64,000 nt of DNA from Blastococcus sp. (lineage in GTDB: Bacteria > Actinomycetota > Actinomycetes > Mycobacteriales > Geodermatophilaceae), in NCBI GenBank assembly GCA_025465355.1, contig JAODNN010000097.1, positions 1 to 64,000 of the forward strand, given 5' to 3'. A program made the position numbers and the translations under genes. A model generated the notes under the pieces. The model was not told where the DNA came from and searched no databases. It was given only the letters and a program-made list of their open reading frames with translations. Below are positions 10,536 through 19,493 of the stretch, one piece after another. Each line of letters begins with the position of its first letter. The stretch's first letter is position 1.

Positions 10536-11474
10536 TCATCGCGAGCGGGCGGCTCCCCGATCGAGAGCACGCCGGACCCGTGGGCCCAGGCGGTCGGGCC
10601 GCGCGATGTCCGACCAGGTCCAGCGCACGACGCCCCAGCCCTCGTCCCTGATCGCATCCTCCCGGCGCTTCTCCTCGAACACCACATCGCCAGGGTCCTG
10701 CCCCGGGCGCAGGAGTCGTCCGTACTTCACCCGCCCGTCGAACTCGCCGACCAACCGGTGCTCCTCCCAGGCGAAGTCGGTGCGGGCCAGGAAGCTGCCG
10801 TCCGCCGTCGGCACCTCGAACTGGAGCGCTGACGGCGCAAGCCCCAGGCGGGCCAGCGCGACGCGGCTGCGACTCTCCCCGACACTCTCGCTCCGACCGT
10901 CGGCGAAGCCCACGGCTCGGGCGGCACTTCGGCTTCCGGGTGCACCCAGGATGTCCGGCAACCGTCGGCGGAGCGGTTCGGCCGCGAGCACGCCGTCGTG
11001 CACGGCGGCGTCGAGGACCACTACGGCGGCTTCGTGCGGCAACGAGCGCGCCAGGTCCAACGCCGTCCGCACCGGACTGGTCACCGCGATCCCGTCGACC
11101 ACGACGATCTCGTCGTCCCGCATCCGGGCGACGTGGCACTGCAGAACCTGGGAGATGTCGCCCCAGGCCCGCGGACGGCGAGTGATGTGGACCCGGTCGA
11201 GTCGGACGCCCCACAACGGCACTCCCAGCAGGACGGCTGCGGACTGATGACTCACGACCGCCGGAAGTCGGAGCCCGGCCAGAGTCGCTCGGACGAGGAG
11301 TCGGTGACGGTTCGCCGCGTGCGCGGGGAGATCTCCGCCGACGTAGGCGCCCCGGCGCACCCGATGCAGGGCGCCCGTTCTGGTCAAGCGAGCGAGCTCG
11401 CCGTCGGACCAGCCGGTCAGCACGGCTCTGCTGCGGAGCAGGAGTTCGGGGTGGGTCGGCGCAGGTTCCGTCAT
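10536..11474 (-). CDS. AbiEi-type wHTH protein fused to a DUF559/Vsr-like nuclease
   Basis: The 312-residue protein begins with an AbiEi-family winged-helix segment (SDGELARLTRTGALHRVRRG), the DNA-binding module of type IV antitoxins. The middle region resembles the AbiEi C-terminal part. The end carries a DUF559/Vsr-like PD-(D/E)xK fold: ARTDFAW, LVGEFDG, EEKRREDAIRDEGWGVVRWTW. No AbiEii-type nucleotidyltransferase toxin gene is adjacent, so this is a solitary gene. ATG 11474 was chosen; the frame runs further upstream into a large palindrome but looks non-coding there. It may be a defence, repair or selfish nuclease; function unproven. Confidence 0.75.
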   Translation of the reverse strand: MTEPAPTHPELLLRSRAVLTGWSDGELARLTRTGALHRVRRGAYVGGDLPAHAANRHRLLVRATLAGLRLPAVVSHQSAAVLLGVPLWGVRLDRVHITRRPRAWGDISQVLQCHVARMRDDEIVVVDGIAVTSPVRTALDLARSLPHEAAVVVLDAAVHDGVLAAEPLRRRLPDILGAPGSRSAARAVGFADGRSESVGESRSRVALARLGLAPSALQFEVPTADGSFLARTDFAWEEHRLVGEFDGRVKYGRLLRPGQDPGDVVFEEKRREDAIRDEGWGVVRWTWSDIARPDRLGPRVRRALDRGAARSR

Positions 11475-11560
11475 GCCCTCGACCGTTCCGACGGCGAGAC
11501 GCTTGGAGAAGTGTTCCGACGGATCCGTGGACAGCCGCTGATGCTGTGGACGAACTGCTC

Positions 11561-11622
11561 CTGGGGTGTTGTGCACGCGCTGCGGGTTTTGCAGAACCCC
11601 CAGCGCGTGCACAACACCCTAG
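11561..11622. repeat. Large two-stage hairpin palindrome
   Basis: Outer arms 11564-11582 and 11601-11619 are perfect 19-bp reverse complements, and the pairing can extend two further base pairs across one wobble. After a single C/C mismatch, an inner stem GGGTT (11584-11588) pairs with AACCC (11595-11599) around a six-base loop. It lies between the end of the flagellar operon (11653) and the start of the wHTH-nuclease gene (11474), both minus strand. It may be a terminator, an operator for the wHTH protein, or a structured element recognised by the nuclease domain. Confidence 0.85.
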
Positions 11623-11652
11623 AGCCGGCCGGACATCCCTGGAGGGAACGGT

Positions 11653-11922
11653 TCAGTGGCCGAGCGAGGGCTCGTGCTCGTCACCCGCGGGTTCGGCGTG
11701 GTCGTCCGCTGCGGGCTGCCGGCCGCCGTGCGCCGCATGGTCAGACGCCGGCGGAGTGCTGGCGAAACGGAGCAGTGCGACGACACCCCACCCCGCTGCC
11801 AGGCACCAGGGCAGGCGAGCCGTCATGTCGTGGACGGAGAGGTCGCCGCGCATCCCGAGCGCGAGCACGGGGAGGGCCAGCACGAACCCGACCAGGAGAA
11901 CGTCCCAGCGGAAGGGGCTCAT
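11653..11922 (-). CDS. Small membrane protein at the end of the flagellar operon
   Basis: The 89-residue protein has two hydrophobic helices (about residues 7-23 and 36-53) and a His/Asp/Glu-rich soluble tail ending in DHAEPAGDEHEPSLGH. Its ATG overlaps the stop of the FlhF-like gene (ATGA), so it is the last gene of the long flagellar transcript. No family is recognised. The tail could bind metal ions, but that is only a compositional impression. Confidence 0.7.
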   Translation of the reverse strand: MSPFRWDVLLVGFVLALPVLALGMRGDLSVHDMTARLPWCLAAGWGVVALLRFASTPPASDHAAHGGRQPAADDHAEPAGDEHEPSLGH

Positions 11923-14900
11923 GCCTTCACGCCCTCCAAGCGCTCACAGAGGAGCGAGGCCCACCGGTGCGGGGTGGCCCGGATGCCGTCCAGCAGTGCC
12001 ACAGGGGTGGCCACCCGGCGAAGGACGGCGGCCGGGTCGGCACTGAGGTCGGTGTCCTGCACCATGAGCGCGTCGACCCGGGGCAGCCCGTCGATCCATG
12101 GCTCGAGGTCCTCGGGCTTGCGGGTGGCCTCGACGACCGCCCACACGGCGACCGGCGACCAGATGGCCAGCATCTGCGCCATCCAGTAGGCGTCGGTACG
12201 CATCGGCGCGTCGACGGCGACGATCGTCACGGTGCCGGCGTGCGTGACGTCCTGACAGCGGTCGAGCGCGGTGTCGACGGTGGTCACGCGGCTGCCCTTG
12301 GGGGCCAGCCCGGCGAGGTCGCCGCGGGTCGCCCACTGCACGCGGTCCGGGTCAAGGCGCAGGGAGGCAGCCAGCGAGCGGGCTGCGCGCAGCGTCTCCA
12401 CACCGGGGCCGACGACGAACAGCACCTCGCCGGCACCGGTCGGCAGCTCGGGAGCCTGCGGCAGCCGAAGGCCGAGCGCCCGGGTGAGCGCTGCGTAGAT
12501 GCCGTGCGTCTGCACGTCGGCGGCGAAACCGGAGCCGAGCAGGTGTCCGGGGACACCGAGGGTCTCCAGCTGGGACGCGACGCTGCCGGGTGCGCTGGGC
12601 AGTGCCGTCGGGGGAGCGGTACGGGGACGCGCGGTCTCCGTTCGGGTCGTCCGCGGTCCGGTCATCTCACGGTCCGCCGTCTGCAGGGCTTCCTGCCGGG
12701 GCGCGGGCTCGGCGGCAGCCGGGTCGGCGACGACGGGCGCGGCGACGACGGGCGCGGCGACGACCGGCTCGGCCACGAGCGGGGCGGCGGCCACCGGCTC
12801 GGCCACGGCCGACTCAACGGCAACCGGCTCAACGGCAACCGGGTCAGGCATGACCGGCTCGTCGCCCCGGACCTCGGCGAAGAGATCTGGCATCTCCGGG
12901 GTCTCCGGGGTGGCCATGAGCGGCGCGACGGGAAGGCGGGTGACCGTCGCCAGGGGCGACGTGGCCGGCCGGGCAGCCGGCTTCGCGGTGGTTGCCGGGG
13001 CGACCGGAGCGGCCGGGGCCTCGGGCTCGGCGGGAGGCGTGCTGACCGAGGGGGCCTGCGGGTGGGCCGCGGGCGTCCTCGGACGTGAGGTCGACGGCGG
13101 CACCGGCGGACGCCCACGTCCCCGGGACCCGGGCAGCGGCGGAAGCAGCGACAGCGGGGGCATCACCGTCGTCGCGTCGAGCGACATCGGGGCCGGGTCA
13201 CTGGCGGTGCGCGCCAGAACCGGCGCAAGAACGGCGACCTCATCCTCGGCCGCGCAGGACTCCCGCACATCGGTCTCGATCGCCTCGGCGACTCCGGTGT
13301 TCTGGGTGGCCTCGGTGTCCGGAGCGACCTCGGAATCCACCTGCGCCCCGGAGAGCTCCTCGACCTCGGCGGCGGCATCAAGCGACGGGACGTCGTCCGT
13401 GGCCGTCTCGACGACCGGCATCGCCATGGTCTCGAACACGGGCAGGTCCTCGGCCGCCGACTGCTGCGCCTCCAGCACCGCGGACTCGCCGGTCCCGTCC
13501 GCGGGAGGCAGCTCGTGCCGCGCCACGGCATCCCAGATCGGGGAGTCGGACGCACTGACCGACGAGGTGCGCTTCGTGCCGGGGTCCGCCCAGAGCGGGA
13601 TCTCCGATGCTGTGCCGCCGCCCCAGATGGAATCGATCGACGAGCCGCCCCAGATGGAGTCCGTCGCAGTGCCCCAGATCGACGTCGACGGGAGGTACGA
13701 CGTCGCCGCCGACGCCGCTGGGACGGGCGCCAGTTCGAAGGCCGGCGCCTCGTACACGGGCTCCTCGTAGGCCGGATCCTCGAAGGCCGGCGCCTCGTAC
13801 AGGGGAGCCTCGTCCACGGCGTCCAGTGCAGCCTCAGGTTCCTCGGCTGCAGGTGCGGCCTCGGTCGCCTCGAAGGTGGGGGACGCGACGACAGCTGCCG
13901 GGATCTCCTCGACAGCGGGCGCGGGCTCGCTCGCGGTGATGCCGGCAGCCGCGAGCGCCATCGCGAGGCTCATCGTCGCCGGAGCCGGGAACTCCGGCCG
14001 GGTGGGAGCGACCTCCGCCAGGGGGGCGGGCTCAGGAGCGGGGACCTCCGGGACGGCGGACCCCACGGGCTCCGGCACGGTGGCCGGTTCGCTGAAGGCG
14101 GTCTGCGGCGAGGCGCCGGCGAGCACCTTGTGCAGGATCCCGGCAAGGGCCTCATCGGAATGGCCCTGGGCGAGCGCGGAGCGCAGCACCTCGGCGATGG
14201 CCTCCTCACGCGGTGAGCCGCCGCCCGCGACCTCGGGCTCGACGGCCCAGTTGGGCAGCTCCGCGGTCAGCGGCGCATCTGTGGAGGGCGGTGCGATGAC
14301 CTGATCTCCCACCGTTTCCTCCTCCTGGCGCGCCGCAGGCGACGGCACCGATGTGTCTTCCGAACGAAGCGAGCCGGATCGGGACGGCCAGGGCTCGGCA
14401 TCACTGCGCGAGCGCATCACCACGGGCTTCTCCAGCGCGTGCTCGACTGCTTCGCGCACGTCCCGGTCTCCGGAGACCATCCGTGCGAGCGCGGCGGTGA
14501 AGGGGCTGGGCGCGGCCGGGGTGTCCTCGATGGACAGGACGGGGCGGCTCGCGATGTAGTCCTCGACGAAGGGAGAGTCGTCGTCCTCGTCGTCGTCCAC
14601 CGCCGCGACCGGGAACGCGGCCGGGCGCGTGGAGGAGACGCGCGGGAACGACGTCCGTCCGTAGAGCGATGCACCAGGAAGCGGCGCGGCGGGCGCGGAT
14701 TCGAGGCCGAGCAGCCCGGCCAGTTCGCTGACCCGCTCCTCGTCGGCTCGGGACGACGAAGCCGGTGCCGCAGCCGGTGAACCAGCCGGTTCGGAGGCAC
14801 TGGCCGCGGCGGCCCAGGCGGCGGCGCCGTTACGGGCAGGGGCAGCAGCCCGCGCACGGCCCCCGGCCGAGGAGGGGGCAGCGGTCGCCGGGGCGGCCGC

Positions 14901-15167
14901 GGACAGCGGCGACGACGTGTAGCCGGTCGAGGGCTCGGCGGAGCGCTCGCCGGCGCCGGGACGGCCGGACGCGGGCACCGGGACGGCGGGCCGGCCGGCG
15001 GGGTCGTTGGCGACCTCGGCCACGTAGCGCTCGGTCGCGAAGAAGCCGAGCACGCCGCCGGAGCGGACGCGTCGGACGCCCACGACGCGTGCCGACGGGC
15101 CGAACTGCTCGCGGGCAGCGGCGATCGCGTCGTCACGCGTGGCGGCCTCAACGGATCGCAACGGCAC
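11919..15167 (-). CDS. Giant FlhF-like protein with degenerate GTPase domain
   Basis: The 1082-residue product lies directly after flhA, where flhF is usual. Residues 1-55 resemble the FlhF N-terminus (VEAATRDDAIAAAREQFGP, VVGVRRVRSGGVLGFF). About 800 residues of Ala/Pro/Glu/Val-rich, probably disordered sequence follow, including three SIWG peptides near residues 492-522 and YEAPAFE-type repeats. The C-terminal 230 residues look like an SRP-GTPase NG domain, but the P-loop reads VVGPGVETLRAA instead of GxxxxGK(S/T), and the DTAGR-type motif is VDAPMRTD. GTP binding is therefore doubtful. FlhF normally places or times flagellar assembly. It starts at GTG and overlaps flhA by 20 bases. Confidence 0.72.
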   Translation of the reverse strand: MPLRSVEAATRDDAIAAAREQFGPSARVVGVRRVRSGGVLGFFATERYVAEVANDPAGRPAVPVPASGRPGAGERSAEPSTGYTSSPLSAAAPATAAPSSAGGRARAAAPARNGAAAWAAAASASEPAGSPAAAPASSSRADEERVSELAGLLGLESAPAAPLPGASLYGRTSFPRVSSTRPAAFPVAAVDDDEDDDSPFVEDYIASRPVLSIEDTPAAPSPFTAALARMVSGDRDVREAVEHALEKPVVMRSRSDAEPWPSRSGSLRSEDTSVPSPAARQEEETVGDQVIAPPSTDAPLTAELPNWAVEPEVAGGGSPREEAIAEVLRSALAQGHSDEALAGILHKVLAGASPQTAFSEPATVPEPVGSAVPEVPAPEPAPLAEVAPTRPEFPAPATMSLAMALAAAGITASEPAPAVEEIPAAVVASPTFEATEAAPAAEEPEAALDAVDEAPLYEAPAFEDPAYEEPVYEAPAFELAPVPAASAATSYLPSTSIWGTATDSIWGGSSIDSIWGGGTASEIPLWADPGTKRTSSVSASDSPIWDAVARHELPPADGTGESAVLEAQQSAAEDLPVFETMAMPVVETATDDVPSLDAAAEVEELSGAQVDSEVAPDTEATQNTGVAEAIETDVRESCAAEDEVAVLAPVLARTASDPAPMSLDATTVMPPLSLLPPLPGSRGRGRPPVPPSTSRPRTPAAHPQAPSVSTPPAEPEAPAAPVAPATTAKPAARPATSPLATVTRLPVAPLMATPETPEMPDLFAEVRGDEPVMPDPVAVEPVAVESAVAEPVAAAPLVAEPVVAAPVVAAPVVADPAAAEPAPRQEALQTADREMTGPRTTRTETARPRTAPPTALPSAPGSVASQLETLGVPGHLLGSGFAADVQTHGIYAALTRALGLRLPQAPELPTGAGEVLFVVGPGVETLRAARSLAASLRLDPDRVQWATRGDLAGLAPKGSRVTTVDTALDRCQDVTHAGTVTIVAVDAPMRTDAYWMAQMLAIWSPVAVWAVVEATRKPEDLEPWIDGLPRVDALMVQDTDLSADPAAVLRRVATPVALLDGIRATPHRWASLLCERLEGVKA

Positions 15168-17190
15168 CGCTCACGACCCCCAGCGATTCGATCTGCGCCG
15201 TCCGCGACACCTCGGTGTAGGCGATCACCGGGAGGCGGGGGAGGACTTGGCGCATCAGGCGGGCGAGGGCCCCGCGGACCTGGGCGGAGCACACCAGGAC
15301 GGGGGACTGACCGGACCGCTCGGCCTCCTCGAGCAGGCCGCCGCAACCGTGGACCAGCGCGTCGACGGTGCCGGTGTCCAGCGCCAGGACGGCGCCGGCG
15401 TCGCTCGGCCGGATCGACTCCAGCAGCTTCTGTTCGAAACTGGGCTCGAGGGTCAGCACGTACAGACGCTCGTCGGGGGTCACGTACGGGTGGCTGATCG
15501 CCGAGCCGAGAGCACCCCGTGCCGCTTCGACGAGACCGTCGACGTCCGTGGAGTGCTTTGCACGTACAGAGAGTGCCTCGAAGATGCGGACCAGGTCCCG
15601 GATCGACACACCCTCTTCGAGCAACGCGTGCAACACCCGTTGCACCTCTCCCAGGGTGAGCAGCGTGGGGGTCAGTTCCTCGACGACGACGGGGTGCGTC
15701 CGGCGCACCATCTCGACGAGCAGCCGCACGTCCTCGCGGCCGAGCAGGTCGGCGGCGTTCTGCCGCACCACCTCGGCGAGGTGAGTCGTGATCACCGAAG
15801 AGCGGTCGACGACGGTGGCACCGGCCATCTCCGCCTGGCGCTGCAGCTCCACCGGCACCCACTTGGCGGCCAGCCCGAACACGGGCTCGCGGGTGGCCTT
15901 GCCGGGCAGCCCCTCGAGGTTGTCGCCGATCGCGAGGACCGTGCCCGCGGGGGAGGTGCCCTTCGCGGCGGGGACGCCATTGAGCCAGATGACGTACTGC
16001 GAGCCGGGCAGGTCGAGGTTGTCGCGGGTCCGGACGAGGGGGATGACCAGGCCGGTCTCCATGGCGACCTTGCGGCGCAGCGCCTTGACCCGGTCGAGCA
16101 GGTCGCCCCCACGGGCGGCGTCGACGAGGTCGACCAGATCGAAGGCGACCTCGAGCTCGAGGGGGTCGACCCGCATCTTCTCGGCGATCGCCTCGGGGGA
16201 GTCCGGCGTGGGCTCGTTCTCGCCCGCGGCGGCGGTGGTCTCGTCCTCGTCCTCGGCCGGGGCGTCGGTCATGCGGGAGGCCATGAACATGAACAGCGAG
16301 CCGATGACCAGGAACGGCAGCTTGGGCAGGCCGGGGATGAGCATCAGCGCGAGCGCCGCGCCGCCGGCGATCCGCACCGGCTGCTTGAACCGGCCCAGCT
16401 GCGCGAGCAGGTCCGAGCCCATATCGCCGTCGGTGGCAGAGCGCGTGACGATGATGCCGGTCGCGGTGGAGAGCAGCAGCGCCGGGATCTGGGAGACCAG
16501 CCCGTCGCCGACGGTCAGCAGCGAGTAGGTGTTGACCGCGTCAGCCGGGGCCATGCCGCGCTGGATCACCCCGATCCCGAAGCCGCCGATCAGGTTGATG
16601 ACCATCACGATGATGCCGGCGATGGCGTCGCCCTTGACGAACTTGCTGGCGCCGTCCATCGAGCCGTAGAAGTCGGCCTCGGCGGTGACCTCGCTGCGCC
16701 GCTTGCGGGCCTGCTTCTCGTTGATCAGGCCGGCGTTGAGATCGGCGTCGATCGCCATCTGCTTACCGGGCATGGCGTCGAGGGTGAATCGGGCGCCGAC
16801 CTCGGCCACTCGGCCGGCACCGTTGGTGATGACGACGAACTGGATGATCGTGAGGATCACGAAGATCACCAGGCCGACGACCAGCGAGCCGCCAACCACG
16901 AAATGCCCGAACGCGGCGATGACGTTGCCGGCGAAGCCGTCGGTCAGCACGAGGCGGGTCGAGGAGACGTTCAGCGAGAGCCGGAACAGCGTCGCGATCA
17001 GGATCAGCGACGGGAAGACGGCGAAGTCCAGCGGCCGGCGGATCTGCATGGCGACCAGCAGGATCAGCAGCGAGCAGGTGATGTTCGCGCCGAGCAGCAG
17101 GTCGAGGACCACCGACGGCAGCGGCACCACCAGCATGAGGACGATCGCCACGACCCCGATGGGGACGGCGAGCTTGGCCATGCCCTTCAC
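15148..17190 (-). CDS. flhA: Flagellar biosynthesis protein FlhA
   Basis: Export-gate subunit of the flagellar type III secretion system. The 680-residue protein has eight N-terminal membrane helices, the family signature region ARFTLDAMPGKQMAIDADL near residue 134, the cytoplasmic FHIPEP loop with KRRSEVTAEADFYGSMDGA, and a large soluble C-terminal domain that docks chaperone-substrate complexes. GTG 17190 is taken as start; ATG 17181 is a close alternative. It lies 90 bases after flhB in the same direction. Confidence 0.97.
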   Translation of the reverse strand: MKGMAKLAVPIGVVAIVLMLVVPLPSVVLDLLLGANITCSLLILLVAMQIRRPLDFAVFPSLILIATLFRLSLNVSSTRLVLTDGFAGNVIAAFGHFVVGGSLVVGLVIFVILTIIQFVVITNGAGRVAEVGARFTLDAMPGKQMAIDADLNAGLINEKQARKRRSEVTAEADFYGSMDGASKFVKGDAIAGIIVMVINLIGGFGIGVIQRGMAPADAVNTYSLLTVGDGLVSQIPALLLSTATGIIVTRSATDGDMGSDLLAQLGRFKQPVRIAGGAALALMLIPGLPKLPFLVIGSLFMFMASRMTDAPAEDEDETTAAAGENEPTPDSPEAIAEKMRVDPLELEVAFDLVDLVDAARGGDLLDRVKALRRKVAMETGLVIPLVRTRDNLDLPGSQYVIWLNGVPAAKGTSPAGTVLAIGDNLEGLPGKATREPVFGLAAKWVPVELQRQAEMAGATVVDRSSVITTHLAEVVRQNAADLLGREDVRLLVEMVRRTHPVVVEELTPTLLTLGEVQRVLHALLEEGVSIRDLVRIFEALSVRAKHSTDVDGLVEAARGALGSAISHPYVTPDERLYVLTLEPSFEQKLLESIRPSDAGAVLALDTGTVDALVHGCGGLLEEAERSGQSPVLVCSAQVRGALARLMRQVLPRLPVIAYTEVSRTAQIESLGVVSGAVAIR

Positions 17191-17279
17191 GGGGTTCCCC
17201 CGTCATGGCGTGTCGGCAGCTGGCTCACGCCTTCCTCATCGGCAGCCCGCTGGCGTGCCGGTACCGCCCTCGTCCTCTT

Positions 17280-18443
17280 TCAGGCCGCGGCGCTGGTCGC
17301 GGGAGCAGGGGCGCGGCGGCGGCCGGCCTTCGGCAGACCCTCGGTCTTCGGTGCCTCGAACCCGGGCCGGTGGAATCCACCGCGCACCCCGCGGGAGCCC
17401 AGGTGCATCACGAAGGCGAGGACCCGGGCCACTGCGGTGAACAGCTGGGCGGGCACCTCCTGCCCGAGGTCGCACGACGCGTGCAGCGCCCGAGCAAGCG
17501 GGATGTCCTGCACCATCGGCACCCGCGCCGCGGCTGCGCGCTCGCGCAGCTTGGCGGCGACCTCGCCGGATCCCTTGGCGACGACCCGCGGTGCACCCTT
17601 GGCCGGGTCGTACTTGAGTGCGACCGCGACGTGTGTCGGGTTGACCAGCAGGACGTCGGCGTCTGCCACCGCGGTCATCATCCGGTTGCGCGACATCTGC
17701 ATCTGAATCGAGCGGCGATGCGCCTTCATGTGCGGGTCGCCCTCGGAGTTCTTGTGCTCCTGCTGGATCTCGTACTTGCTCATTCTGAGCTTCTTCATCG
17801 TCTTCCTGCGGACGATGATGTAGTCGGCGAGAGCGATGCCGAGGCCGGTCAGCGCGACCACCCGCAGCATGTTGACCGCGGCGCCGCAGAACGTGGAGGC
17901 GACGGCCGACAGCGGCAGGGCGCCGGAGGAGGAGACCAGCGTCTGCGCCGTTCCACTGGTGACGACGACGATCGTGCCGAGCGCCGCCGTCTTGATCAGC
18001 GCCTTGATCGCCTCCCAGACACCGTGGAAGCCGAACATCCGCTTGAACCCGGGGAACGGGTTGAGCTTCTTCAGGGTCGGCTTCATCGACTTGGCCGCGA
18101 ACGTGATGCCGCCCTGGGCCACCGAGGCCGCCGTGCCGACGACCATCAGACCGAGCGCGGTCGGCAGGAGCGTGGTGAGGAACGCATCCAGTGCTGTGCC
18201 GAGCAGTGCGGTGACCTGCGACGTCTCTGGGTGCTTGGCCACCGCCCCGACCTGCACGAAGAGCTTCTGCACGGTGTCGAACGTGTGGCTGACCAGCATG
18301 GGCAGCAGCACGCTCGAGGCGGCCACGCCCGCCCACGTGCCCAGCTCCTGGGTACGCGGGATCTGCCCTTCCTTGCGGGCCTTCTTCAGACGCTGGGGAG
18401 TGGGCTTCTCGGTCTTCTCACCACCCGGGCCGTCGGCGGCCAT
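17280..18443 (-). CDS. flhB: Flagellar biosynthesis protein FlhB
   Basis: Substrate-specificity switch of the flagellar export gate. The N-terminus EKTEKPTPQRLKKARKEGQ is diagnostic. Four membrane helices follow, and the autocleavage motif NPTH is at residues 268-271, within DADVLLVNPTHVAVALKYDP. The 387-residue length includes a basic Ala/Pro-rich tail beyond the usual C-terminus. Its start overlaps the fliR stop by one base. Confidence 0.97.
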   Translation of the reverse strand: MAADGPGGEKTEKPTPQRLKKARKEGQIPRTQELGTWAGVAASSVLLPMLVSHTFDTVQKLFVQVGAVAKHPETSQVTALLGTALDAFLTTLLPTALGLMVVGTAASVAQGGITFAAKSMKPTLKKLNPFPGFKRMFGFHGVWEAIKALIKTAALGTIVVVTSGTAQTLVSSSGALPLSAVASTFCGAAVNMLRVVALTGLGIALADYIIVRRKTMKKLRMSKYEIQQEHKNSEGDPHMKAHRRSIQMQMSRNRMMTAVADADVLLVNPTHVAVALKYDPAKGAPRVVAKGSGEVAAKLRERAAAARVPMVQDIPLARALHASCDLGQEVPAQLFTAVARVLAFVMHLGSRGVRGGFHRPGFEAPKTEGLPKAGRRRAPAPATSAAA

Positions 18444-19207
18444 CAGCCGCTCTTCAGCGAGATCATGGCGCGGGCCGCGTGCTGCATCAGTGTGTCCAGT
18501 GCGGGCGGGAGCAGCGGAAAGGTCAGCCCGAGCATCGTCAGCGTGAGCATGATCTTGACCGGGAAGCCCATCTGGAAGATGTTCAGCGCCGGTGCGGCAC
18601 GGCTCATCAGGGCGAGTGCGACGTCGGCGAGCAGAAGCACGGCCACCATCGGGCCGGCGATCTGCAGCGCGGCGAGGAACATCATCGAGAACGCCGTCAG
18701 CATCACGTGCGCGAGCTGGGCGGTGGGCACGTTGCCGCCGACGGGCAGGCCGACGTAGGAGGTGGCGAAGCCCTTCACGATCAGCAGGTGCCCGCCGCTG
18801 GTGAACAGCAGCGTGGTGGCCAGGAGGTAGTGCAACCTGCCGATCGTCGCGTTCTGGGTCATCGCCAGGGGGTCGTATGCCGGCTGCAGCGAGAAGCCGC
18901 CGGTGACGTCGATGATGTCGCCGGCCATCTGGACGGCGGTGAACAGCAACTGGACGACGAAACCGAGGGCGGCCCCGATCACCGTCTCGGTCAGCGCCGT
19001 GACGATGAGGAATCCCGGAGTGACCGCCGGCAGCCCGGGCGCGATGTGCGTCGACACCGTCACGGACAGGGCCAGCGCGAAGGCGGCTTTCACCGGCACC
19101 GCGATCGCCTTGTTGTTGAACGGCGGCGCCATCAGCACGAAGCCCGTGGCGCGAGCCGTGCCGAGCAGCAGCGCCGCGAGGGTGGCCTCCGAGACCTGCA
19201 GGTCCAT
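18443..19207 (-). CDS. fliR: Flagellar biosynthesis protein FliR
   Basis: Core subunit of the FliPQR export channel. The 254-residue, six-helix membrane protein has the FliR pattern (LLLGTARATGFVLMAPPF at the start; LLADVALALMSRAAPALNIFQMGFPVKI in the last third). Gene order fliP-fliQ-fliR-flhB-flhA is the conserved export-gate cluster. The gap to fliQ is eight bases. Confidence 0.96.
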   Translation of the reverse strand: MDLQVSEATLAALLLGTARATGFVLMAPPFNNKAIAVPVKAAFALALSVTVSTHIAPGLPAVTPGFLIVTALTETVIGAALGFVVQLLFTAVQMAGDIIDVTGGFSLQPAYDPLAMTQNATIGRLHYLLATTLLFTSGGHLLIVKGFATSYVGLPVGGNVPTAQLAHVMLTAFSMMFLAALQIAGPMVAVLLLADVALALMSRAAPALNIFQMGFPVKIMLTLTMLGLTFPLLPPALDTLMQHAARAMISLKSG

Positions 19208-19215
19208 CCTGCGCC

Positions 19216-19491
19216 CTAGGTCCGGCTGAGCAACCGGGGCAGCTCGCTGAACAGGGTGTGCGTGAAGGACACCAGCTCGGAGAGCACCCAGTTGCCCGTG
19301 ACGAGCATCGCGATCGAGACGGCGATCATCTTCGGCACGAAGGACAACGTCGGTTCCTGGATCTGGGTCGCCGCCTGGAACAGCGAGATCAGGAACCCGA
19401 CCAGGAGCGCCGTCAGCAGGATCGGGGCGGCCACCTTGGCGGCCAGCATCATCGTCTGCGCGGCGATCTGCGTGACGTCAGCGTCGCTCAT
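19216..19491 (-). CDS. fliQ: Flagellar biosynthesis protein FliQ
   Basis: Small export-channel subunit: 91 residues with two membrane helices, the helix pair PILLTALLVGFLISLFQAATQIQEPTLSFVPK being the FliQ signature. It lies two bases after fliP and eight before fliR. Confidence 0.96.
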   Translation of the reverse strand: MSDADVTQIAAQTMMLAAKVAAPILLTALLVGFLISLFQAATQIQEPTLSFVPKMIAVSIAMLVTGNWVLSELVSFTHTLFSELPRLLSRT

Positions 19492-19493
19492 GC

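Noticed and set aside
15139-17706. Long open frame antisense to flhA and flhB (855 codons)
   Set aside because: GC-rich codon bias leaves the opposite strand open; the translation is low-complexity Asp/Gly/His/Arg and the minus strand carries clear flagellar families.
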